Below are positions 57,709 through 64,000 of a stretch of 64,000 bases of DNA, in pieces. A program made the position numbers and the translations under genes. Every line of letters begins with the position of its first letter. Within the stretch, counting starts at the first letter, position 1. The notes beneath the pieces were generated by a model. That model did not search any database, was not told the origin of the DNA, and saw only the letters and a program-made list of their open reading frames with translations. Source of the stretch: Scandinavium goeteborgense. GTDB lineage: Bacteria; Pseudomonadota; Gammaproteobacteria; Enterobacterales; Enterobacteriaceae. The stretch is taken from the NCBI RefSeq assembly GCF_003935895.2, contig NZ_CP054058.1, forward strand, positions 1,798,001 to 1,862,000, given 5' to 3'.

Positions 57709-58761
57709 ATGAAACGTAAACTGACCACAGATGATATCCAGGCGGCTATTTGGGGCGGGGCCATTCTCGGCGGTGGCGGCGGTGGGCTGCTGGCAGCGGG
57801 TGAAAAAGCCGCGCAGCTGGCGCTCAGCGTGGGCGATGTCAATTTGTGGAGTGCGGATGAGTTTGCCGCCGACGATTTGACCGCTACGGTGGCGCTGGTG
57901 GGGGCGCCGGCCGCGCCCAACCCTTGCCTGAAACCGGCTCATCTCATGCGCAGCATTGAATTACTGCGTAATGCGCTTCCATCAGGGCAAACTCTGGTGG
58001 CACTCAATACCAATGAAAACGGCGCAGAAGCTACGGTCAATGGTTGGTTCCATGCGGCGATGTGTGGCCTGCCGCTGATTGACCTCGCCTGCAATGGGCG
58101 CGCACATCCCACCGGAACCATGGGATCACTGGGGCTGCACGCCGACGCGAATTTCCGCTCGTATCAGGCGTGGGCGGGTGGTGCGGCGGAGCGCTACGTG
58201 GAAGGGGTATCGCAAGGCGGGCTGGAGCAAGTGGCTGGCATTGTCCGTCGCGCGTCCGTCGAAGCGGGCGGAATGGTCGCCGTAGCCCGTAACCCTGTCC
58301 CCGTGAGTTATGCCTGTCAGCACGGTGCCCCCGGGGCGATTAGCCAGGCCATCCGCGTGGGACGTGCCTGGCTGGATCACGGCGTAGATGGCGTGCTGTC
58401 GCTGCTGCAAGGGCGCGAAGTGGCACGCGGGACGGTTTCCCGCTATCAGTGCGAGCAGCAAGGGGGGCTGGATGTAGGCTTCATAACCCTCGATGATGGG
58501 ATGGAAACCACGCTGCGCTTTATTAATGAATACATGCTGATTGAGCAAAACGATCAGCTCGGCGCGCGTTTCCCAGATTTGCTGATGACCTTCGATGGTC
58601 AGGGCAAGCCGGTTGTTTCTGCGCATGTGCGTGAAGGCATGGCCCTCCAGGTGGTCCGCATTCCGGCTGACCAACTGCTGCTGTCGCGCACGATGTTTAT
58701 GCCAGAGCTGTATCGCCCGCTTGAAGCCCTGCTCAACTGCGAGTTCGCCCCCGTCAGCTAA
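57709..58761 (+). CDS. DUF917 (hydantoinase-associated) family protein
   Basis: A 350-residue soluble protein. The N-terminal LTTDDIQAAIWGGAILGGGGGG is the DUF917 signature, and the family includes an S-methyl-thiohydantoin desulfurase domain related to hydantoinase/oxoprolinase proteins. Further family features are the NTNENGAEATVNGW and CNGRAHPTGTMGSLGL segments (about residues 100-145). It is translated after the OPT transporter in the same operon, under probable IclR control. Hydrolysis of a hydantoin-like or thiohydantoin-like ring is a possibility from family membership only. Confidence 0.8.
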   Translation: MKRKLTTDDIQAAIWGGAILGGGGGGLLAAGEKAAQLALSVGDVNLWSADEFAADDLTATVALVGAPAAPNPCLKPAHLMRSIELLRNALPSGQTLVALNTNENGAEATVNGWFHAAMCGLPLIDLACNGRAHPTGTMGSLGLHADANFRSYQAWAGGAAERYVEGVSQGGLEQVAGIVRRASVEAGGMVAVARNPVPVSYACQHGAPGAISQAIRVGRAWLDHGVDGVLSLLQGREVARGTVSRYQCEQQGGLDVGFITLDDGMETTLRFINEYMLIEQNDQLGARFPDLLMTFDGQGKPVVSAHVREGMALQVVRIPADQLLLSRTMFMPELYRPLEALLNCEFAPVS

Positions 58762-58907
58762 TTCAGCTTATCCGCGCAGAAGAGATTACCCCCGGGCGGG
58801 GAGCTGTCATTTCCCGCCCGAAAAACTCCCGCCGTGACCCTCAGCAATGGTATGATTACGCCCCTGTACGTCAGCCACAGGCTGATACCGATATCTTTAC
58901 CGGAATA

Positions 58908-60287
58908 ATGACCGTGACCTCTTTTGCTGAATTAAACGCGCTTCCTGCAGAACAACTCGAGAACCTCAATGAGCTGGGCTATCTGAACATGACCCCGGTG
59001 CAGGCGGCGGCGTTACCGGCCATTCTTGCGGGGAAAGACGTCCGCGCTCAGGCGAAAACCGGCAGCGGCAAAACGGCAGCGTTTGGTCTGGGTGTGCTGC
59101 AACACATTGATGCCAGCCAGTTTATTACTCAGTCGCTGGTGCTGTGCCCCACGCGCGAGCTGGCTGACCAGGTCGCCAAAGAGCTGCGTCGTCTGGCACG
59201 CTACATGCCGAATATCAAAGTGTTGACCCTGTGCGGCGGCCTGCCGTTCAGCGTTCAGCGCGACTCCCTGATCCATGCCCCACATATCATTGTGGCGACG
59301 CCTGGCCGTCTGCTCGATCACCTGAAAAAAGAGACTGTCAGCCTCGAAGCCCTGCAAACGCTGGTGCTGGATGAAGCTGACCGTATGCTGGATATGGGCT
59401 TCGCCGAGGCTATCGACGAAGTCATCAGCCACGCGCCGGCCAAACGCCAGACGCTGCTGTTCTCCGCCACTTGGCCGAGCGCGATTGCCGCCATCAGTAC
59501 CCGTATTCAGCACGAGCCGCTGACGGTGGAAATTGGCACCGTCGACGAACTGCCCGCCGTTGAACAACAGTTCTATGAAGTGTCACGCAACGGCAAAATC
59601 AGCCTGCTGCAAAAGCTGCTGAGCAAACATCAGCCAGCGTCCTGCGTGGTGTTCTGTAACACCAAAAAAGATTGCCAGGCGGTGTGCGACGCATTAAGCG
59701 AAAGCAACCAAAGCGTGCTGGCCCTGCATGGCGACATGGAACAGCGCGACCGCGATCAGACGCTGGTGCGTTTTGCCAACGGCAGCAGCCGTGTGCTGGT
59801 GGCGACTGACGTTGCCGCTCGCGGGCTGGACATCAAAGCGCTGGAAATGGTGATTAACTTCGAGCTGGCGTGGGACCCGGAAGTGCATGTGCACCGCATC
59901 GGTCGTACCGCGCGCGCCGGGCAGAGCGGGCTGGCGATCAGCTTCTGTGCGCCGGATGAAGGCCAGCGTGCCGCCGCGCTGGAAGAGATGCTGAACATGA
60001 AGGTGCACTGGCAGCAGGCACCGACCAGCGTCACCATCACCCCGCTGGAAGCCACCATGGCGACGTTGTGCATCGATGGCGGTAAAAAAGCCAAAATGCG
60101 TCCGGGCGATATTCTTGGGGCGTTGACCGGTGATATGGGCCTCGACGGTGCAGATATCGGCAAAATCGATATTCACCCAATCCACGCGTTTGTCGCAGTG
60201 AAACAGAGTGTGGCCCGCCATGCCTGGAAACAGCTCCAACAGGGCAAAATTAAAGGCAAATCGGTGAAGGTGCGGTTGTTTAAGTAA
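58908..60287 (+). CDS. dbpA: 23S rRNA-specific DEAD-box helicase DbpA
   Basis: A 459-residue ATP-dependent RNA helicase for 50S assembly. Motifs: Q-motif region MTPVQAAALP, Walker A AKTGSGKT (about residues 46-53), DEAD in VLDEADRML (near 151), SAT in LLFSATWP, and HRIGRTARAG (near 327). The C-terminal RNA-binding domain (about 385-459) recognises hairpin 92 of 23S rRNA. Length is two residues more than E. coli DbpA. It lies between two accessory modules and marks backbone sequence. Confidence 0.96.
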   Translation: MTVTSFAELNALPAEQLENLNELGYLNMTPVQAAALPAILAGKDVRAQAKTGSGKTAAFGLGVLQHIDASQFITQSLVLCPTRELADQVAKELRRLARYMPNIKVLTLCGGLPFSVQRDSLIHAPHIIVATPGRLLDHLKKETVSLEALQTLVLDEADRMLDMGFAEAIDEVISHAPAKRQTLLFSATWPSAIAAISTRIQHEPLTVEIGTVDELPAVEQQFYEVSRNGKISLLQKLLSKHQPASCVVFCNTKKDCQAVCDALSESNQSVLALHGDMEQRDRDQTLVRFANGSSRVLVATDVAARGLDIKALEMVINFELAWDPEVHVHRIGRTARAGQSGLAISFCAPDEGQRAAALEEMLNMKVHWQQAPTSVTITPLEATMATLCIDGGKKAKMRPGDILGALTGDMGLDGADIGKIDIHPIHAFVAVKQSVARHAWKQLQQGKIKGKSVKVRLFK

Positions 60288-60300
60288 CCGCCTGCCAGTG

Positions 60301-60328
60301 AAAAAACCACGCTTCGGCGTGGTTTTTT
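60301..60328 (+). terminator. Bidirectional terminator after dbpA
   Basis: AAAAAACCACGC (60301-60312), loop TTCG, GCGTGGTTTTTT (60317-60328): a perfect 12-bp stem with a stable tetraloop and T/A tracts both ways, serving dbpA and the convergent enolase-superfamily gene. Confidence 0.9.
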
Positions 60329-60345
60329 TAACCCTGTCTTCGGGG

Positions 60346-61455
60346 TCAGCGAGTCAGACGTTGATAACTGCCTGGCAGCGTGTGGCGCTCAAGGGCGCGA
60401 AGATCCCAGTCAATACCCAGCCCTGGGGAGGACGGCGGTAACCCATAACCGTTTTCCACTTGCATCGGCTGATGGGTCAGCGTATCAAGCTGAGGAATAT
60501 ATTCCAGCCAGCGGGCGTTTGGTACTGCTGCACACAGCGAAACGTGGAGTTCCATCAGGAAATGCGGACAAACCACGATATTAAAACACTCAGCCAAATG
60601 CGCGACTTTCAGCCAGGGCGTAATGCCGCCGATGCGCGCCACGTCGACCTGCACCACAGAGCAGGCATTCTGCTGCAGATACTCGCGGAAGTGCAGGGCG
60701 CTGTAGATACTCTCCCCGACGGCGATGGGCACGCTGGTCTGCTGGCTCAGGCGAATATGCCCCTGTAAATCGTCGGCGGGGAGGGGTTCTTCCAGCCAGC
60801 CGATATCAAGTTCTTCATAATGATGCGCCCGACGAATGGCTTCATCGACCCGGAAGGCCTGATTGGCATCGGTGAAAATCTCGAAATTATCGCCCACCGC
60901 CTCGCGTACGGCGCGAAGACGAGACATATCGTCTTTAATCGACAGGCCGACTTTCATTTTAGTGGCGGCAAAGCCGTTTGCCTGACATTCCAGCGCATTT
61001 TCAACCAGTTCACTGGTAGATAAATTGAGCCAGCCGCCTTCGGTGTTATAAAGCGGGATACGCGACTGTGCACCGCCAGCGGCGATCCACAGCGGTTGAT
61101 TGCTCCGTTTGCAGCGCAGATCCCACAGCGCGGTATCGATAGTTGCCAGCGCCAGCGAGGTTATCGCCCCGACAGAGGTGGCATGGGTCAGAAAAAGCAA
61201 TTCGCGCCAGCGCTGTTCAATCGCGTCTGCCTCTTTGCCGAGAAGGGCGGGTGCCAGCGTTTTCTCCAGCAGTGACAGAACTGCAGGGCCGCCGGTGCCG
61301 ATGGTATAGCTGTAACCCAGCCCTTGCGCGCCGTCGGAATCGGTAATACGGACAAACGGTGTTTCCTGGCACACAAACGCCTGGATAGCATCTTCACGCC
61401 GAACTTTTGGCTCCAGCATCACCATAAAGACTTCAACTGATGTAATGACTGCCAT
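60346..61455 (-). CDS. Mandelate racemase/muconate lactonizing-family enzyme, probable acid-sugar dehydratase
   Basis: A 369-residue enolase-superfamily protein. Metal ligands D196 (FTDANQ), E222 (WLEEP) and E248 (VGES) are visible, with a K166-x-K168 base motif (TKMKVG) and the D271/H298 dyad (VDVARIGG, CPHFLME) of the mandelate racemase subgroup. Such enzymes remove a proton next to a carboxylate, and most bacterial ones dehydrate sugar acids to 2-keto-3-deoxy acids. It is third in an operon with an SDR and an FAH-family hydrolase. That set resembles the non-phosphorylated L-fucose route, but at 369 residues it is shorter than known L-fuconate dehydratases (about 440), so the sugar acid is uncertain. 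Confidence 0.85.
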   Translation of the reverse strand: MAVITSVEVFMVMLEPKVRREDAIQAFVCQETPFVRITDSDGAQGLGYSYTIGTGGPAVLSLLEKTLAPALLGKEADAIEQRWRELLFLTHATSVGAITSLALATIDTALWDLRCKRSNQPLWIAAGGAQSRIPLYNTEGGWLNLSTSELVENALECQANGFAATKMKVGLSIKDDMSRLRAVREAVGDNFEIFTDANQAFRVDEAIRRAHHYEELDIGWLEEPLPADDLQGHIRLSQQTSVPIAVGESIYSALHFREYLQQNACSVVQVDVARIGGITPWLKVAHLAECFNIVVCPHFLMELHVSLCAAVPNARWLEYIPQLDTLTHQPMQVENGYGLPPSSPGLGIDWDLRALERHTLPGSYQRLTR

Positions 61456-61466
61456 GACAGATTTCC

Positions 61467-62324
61467 TTACTGTGTTGAGCCAGATTCGGCGCGGGTCAGC
61501 TGCTGCTGTTCACCCAGCCCTTCAATGCCAAGACGCAGGGTCTGGCCGGGCTTCAGATACACGGGAGGCGTCTGCCCCATGCCAACGCCGGGCGGCGTAC
61601 CGGTTGAAATAATGTCGCCGGGATACAGCGTCATAAATTGTGAAATGTAGGCAATTAGGTAGCGCACGCCATACACCATGGTTGCCGTGGAACCTTGCTG
61701 ATAGCGATGACCGTCCACCTCAAGCCACATGTTGAGATTTTGCGGGTCGGGGATTTCATCTTGCGTCACCAGCCACGGACCGGTTGGGCCGAAGGTGTCG
61801 CAGCTTTTGCCTTTTACCCACTGACCCTGGCGTTCAATCTGAAATGCGCGTTCGGACAAATCGTTGATCACGCAGTAACCGGCGATATGTTCCATGGCCT
61901 CGGCCTCGCTGACGTATTTTGCCTTTTTCCCAATGACGACCCCCAGCTCCACTTCCCAGTCCGTTTTCTGTGAACCGCGCGGGATCTCCACCTCGTCGTT
62001 TGGTCCAACGATAGCGTGAGGGGATTTCATAAACAGAATGGGTTCGGGAGGAACCACGGCATTGGTTTCTGCCGCGTGATCGGAATAGTTCAGGCCAACA
62101 CAGATAAACTTGCGGCTGCCGCCGACGCAGGAACCGAGGCGCGGATTACCTTCCACCAACGGCAGTTCATCCGGTGAAAGCGAGGCCAGACGGGCAAGCA
62201 TTTCGGGTGACAGCGTATCGGCACTGATGTCGTCAATCCACGCGGAAAGGTCACGAATGTTTCCCTGACCGTCGAGAAGTCCGGGACGTTCCTGACCCGG
62301 CTGACCAAAGCGAAGTAAGCGCAT
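61467..62324 (-). CDS. FAH-family hydrolase, 2,4-diketo-3-deoxy-acid hydrolase type
   Basis: A 285-residue fumarylacetoacetate-hydrolase-family enzyme. Metal ligands E124-x-E126 (DWEVELG) and D155 (INDLSER) and the substrate motifs CVGLNYSDHA and STGTPPGVGMG are present. Its N-terminus MRLLRFGQPGQERPG is typical of the ureidoglycolate-lyase/2,4-diketo-3-deoxy-L-fuconate hydrolase branch. In the non-phosphorylated fucose or rhamnose routes such a hydrolase splits the diketo acid to pyruvate and a hydroxy acid (lactate). It lies 11 bp upstream of the dehydratase gene and 26 bp downstream of the SDR gene. Confidence 0.85.
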   Translation of the reverse strand: MRLLRFGQPGQERPGLLDGQGNIRDLSAWIDDISADTLSPEMLARLASLSPDELPLVEGNPRLGSCVGGSRKFICVGLNYSDHAAETNAVVPPEPILFMKSPHAIVGPNDEVEIPRGSQKTDWEVELGVVIGKKAKYVSEAEAMEHIAGYCVINDLSERAFQIERQGQWVKGKSCDTFGPTGPWLVTQDEIPDPQNLNMWLEVDGHRYQQGSTATMVYGVRYLIAYISQFMTLYPGDIISTGTPPGVGMGQTPPVYLKPGQTLRLGIEGLGEQQQLTRAESGSTQ

Positions 62325-62350
62325 AACAGGCTCCTTTGAGCATGAAAATC

Positions 62351-63076
62351 TCAGGCAGACCAGCCGCCATCGATATTATGAATGTGTCCGGTGGTGAAAG
62401 TGGCATTGCTGAGATACAGCACCAGATCGGCGATTTCGTCCGGTTTGCCAATGCGTCCCATCGGCTGGCGGCGAATGAAGTCAGCGCGCGCCGCATCGTA
62501 ATCACCGGTATCGCTGAGACGCTGCTGGAGTGACGGCGTTTCAACCGTGCCTGGGCAGATGGCGTTGCAGCGAACGCCCTGGGTGATGTAGTCCGCCGCA
62601 ACTGATTTTGTCAGACCAATGACCGCCGCTTTACTGACGCTGTACGCACAGCGGTTCGGCACGCTTTTCACGCTCGAGGCCACCGAAGACATATTGATAA
62701 TGCAGCCGTCACGACGCGCTAACATTCCCGGCAGAACCGCCTGAATCAGGTGAACCTGCGACATCACATTAAGCTGCCAGGCCTGATTTAAGTGTTCATC
62801 GCTGACGGTCAGTACATCGCCGCTATGAACAATTCCCGCGCAGTTGAACAGCACATCAATAGCGGTTTGTCTGGCGATGAAATCGTGAATTTCTGCCGCA
62901 TTGGTCACGTCGAGACGTGCGGTGCGGATGTTATCTACCCACGACAGCGCTTCCAGTTTTTCTTCATTGATATCGGTGGCAATCACCTTAAATCCGGCTT
63001 TTGCCATCCTGAGGGCGGTGGTGTGGCCAATACCTTGCGCGGCGGCAGTGATCAAAACGGTCTTCTGCTGCGTCAT
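62351..63076 (-). CDS. SDR-family dehydrogenase, 2-keto-3-deoxy-acid type
   Basis: A 241-residue classical short-chain dehydrogenase. The cofactor motif TAAAQGIG (residues 10-17) is followed by D35 (ATDIN), which indicates NAD(H) preference. The catalytic set is S131 region, Y145 and K149 (YSVSK). It resembles the DHRS6-like branch that includes bacterial 2-keto-3-deoxy-L-fuconate dehydrogenase. As first gene of the operon it would oxidise the 2-keto-3-deoxy acid made by the enolase-superfamily enzyme before the FAH-type hydrolase cleaves it. Confidence 0.86.
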   Translation of the reverse strand: MTQQKTVLITAAAQGIGHTTALRMAKAGFKVIATDINEEKLEALSWVDNIRTARLDVTNAAEIHDFIARQTAIDVLFNCAGIVHSGDVLTVSDEHLNQAWQLNVMSQVHLIQAVLPGMLARRDGCIINMSSVASSVKSVPNRCAYSVSKAAVIGLTKSVAADYITQGVRCNAICPGTVETPSLQQRLSDTGDYDAARADFIRRQPMGRIGKPDEIADLVLYLSNATFTTGHIHNIDGGWSA

Positions 63077-63134
63077 GTTTTTCTCCGGTGGTCAGCAAGC
63101 GGTTTGTTAATACACTGTAAACACATGGCTGTTT

Positions 63135-63150
63135 AATTCAAATATGAATT
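63135..63150. promoter_or_regulatory. Palindrome between SDR operon and second IclR gene
   Basis: AATTCA-AATA-TGAATT, an inverted repeat in the 194-bp AT-rich divergent gap, 59 bp before the SDR start and 121 bp before the regulator start. It is the best operator candidate for the IclR protein encoded next to it. Confidence 0.45.
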
Positions 63151-63270
63151 TATAATTTATATATGCGCGTCACATTTCATCTTGCGCACCTTTCATGGCA
63201 AATGCCGCAGAAGTGCTAAGATGTCACGACGAAAAACAACGTGTTACTAACGCACAGGCATGAGGAAGGT

Positions 63271-64000
63271 ATGGCGGAAAACAAGCCTGAAGTGGAATCG
63301 GCCGAGGATCGCTATCGCGCACCGGCGCTGGACAAAGGTCTGGATATTCTTGAGAAGCTGGCAGAACTGGAAGAAGGGCTTTCGCAGGCAGAAATCGCCG
63401 CTGCGTTAGAACGCAAGCCCAATGAAATTTACCGCATGCTCGACAGACTGGTGAAGCGCGGTTATGTGGTGCGCACCAGCGTCGATCAGTACCAGCTTTC
63501 CCTGAAGCTGTTCGAGCTAGCGCATCGTCAGTCCCCGATGCGGCGACTGGTGGCTCAGTCAATTCCTCATCTGCGCACTTTCGCCGAAGCGGCCCAGCAG
63601 GGCTGTCACATTGCGTTGTATGAACGCGGCGGGCTGACGGCCATCGCCCAGGTCGATGCCCCGGGATACTGGGGTTTTGGTATTCGGGTTGGGGCACGTT
63701 TCGCGGTGAGAGATTCCAGCTCGGGGCATGTCCTGTTGGCGTTTGCTTCCCCACAGGATCAGCAATTTATGCTGCAACAGAGCGAACAATCGGATGGCAC
63801 TCTCAGCGAGGCGATGGTTAACAAGCTGGCCGAAATCCGCGAGCAGGGGTATGAAATTATGCCGAGTCAGCAGGTCGAAGGCGTGTACAACATCGCCGTA
63901 CCCTTGTTAAACAGCGGTGGACAGGCCATAGCGGCACTGGCGTGCCCGTGGGTTAAGCATCTGGATCATATGAACAATCCTTCCTGTGATGCGGTACTTC
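63271..64000 (+). CDS. IclR-family regulator, 3' end outside the window
   Basis: An open frame of at least 243 codons to the window edge with no stop. After a 16-residue lead (MAENKPEVESAEDRYR) comes the winged helix, with APALDKGLDILEKLAELEEGLSQAEIAAALERKPNEIYRMLDRL covering about residues 17-60. The IclR effector domain follows, with YERGGLTAIAQVDAPGYWGF and RDSSSGHVLLAFAS. ATG at 63271 follows GAGGAAG; an ATG at 63260 is out of frame. It is divergent from the SDR-FAH-dehydratase operon and most likely controls it in response to the sugar acid. Confidence 0.88.
   Translation, partial: MAENKPEVESAEDRYRAPALDKGLDILEKLAELEEGLSQAEIAAALERKPNEIYRMLDRLVKRGYVVRTSVDQYQLSLKLFELAHRQSPMRRLVAQSIPHLRTFAEAAQQGCHIALYERGGLTAIAQVDAPGYWGFGIRVGARFAVRDSSSGHVLLAFASPQDQQFMLQQSEQSDGTLSEAMVNKLAEIREQGYEIMPSQQVEGVYNIAVPLLNSGGQAIAALACPWVKHLDHMNNPSCDAVL

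Overview
The window is a chromosomal segment of an enterobacterium (family Enterobacteriaceae). Gene content, gene order and protein lengths match the Salmonella/Enterobacter/Citrobacter arrangement. fadD-rnd lies directly beside minEDC, as in Salmonella; from memory, E. coli K-12 separates them by a rearrangement. An FtsI paralogue of the Salmonella PBP3(SAL) type lies between cspC and rlmA. The CCCTCTCCC/GGGAGAGGG intergenic palindromes and the gene set suggest the Enterobacter/Lelliottia/Leclercia area. I cannot name the species.

Layout. 1-945: right end of an IS4-family element, with its terminal inverted repeat. 946-6231: yobH, mgrB, yebO, a non-coding gap, yobF-cspC, the ftsI paralogue, rlmA and mntP. 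6270-10281: manganese (yybP-ykoY) riboswitch, yobD, manZYX with Mlc/NagC- and CRP-like sites. 10282-24260: housekeeping core yoaE, pdeD, sdaA, nudL, pabB, yoaH, yoaB, yoaA, tsaB, yeaY, fadD, rnd. 24514-27939: minEDC, ycgL, ycgM, ycgN. 27997-33217: a variable spot where K-12 has hlyE-umuDC. It holds an IutA-like receptor, a Fur box, a siderophore-interacting reductase and an AT-rich islet. The islet has three ORFs: a predicted membrane-active protein, a 66-aa two-helix membrane protein and an orphan Hcp. 33333-45573: dsbB, nhaB, fadR, ycgB, dadAX, cvrA, ldcA, emtA, ycgR, ymgE. 45676-49689: a FoxA-like ferrioxamine receptor and treA. 49991-64000: accessory metabolism, comprising a GPH sugar transporter, an orphan phnCDEE transporter, an IclR/OPT-transporter/DUF917 module, dbpA, and a sugar-acid operon (enolase-superfamily enzyme, FAH hydrolase, SDR) facing a second IclR regulator.

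How it works together. The conserved backbone covers mannose PTS uptake, serine deamination, folate precursor synthesis, fatty-acid activation with its regulator FadR, cell-division placement, D-alanine catabolism, cation/proton antiport and murein recycling. Accessory genes are inserted at a few spots. They add iron scavenging with foreign siderophores, a probable type VI secretion cargo locus, phosphonate-type uptake and two IclR-controlled catabolic modules.

Most unusual features: the AT-rich Hcp islet, which I read as a toxin/immunity pair of the Ssp6/Sip6 kind; its hcp gene, which has GTA where the start codon is expected; the SxN-to-SSD change in the second PBP3; and the near-perfect 17-bp operator candidate in front of the OPT/DUF917 operon. 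All homology statements rest on reading the sequence and on memory of family members; no database search was run.
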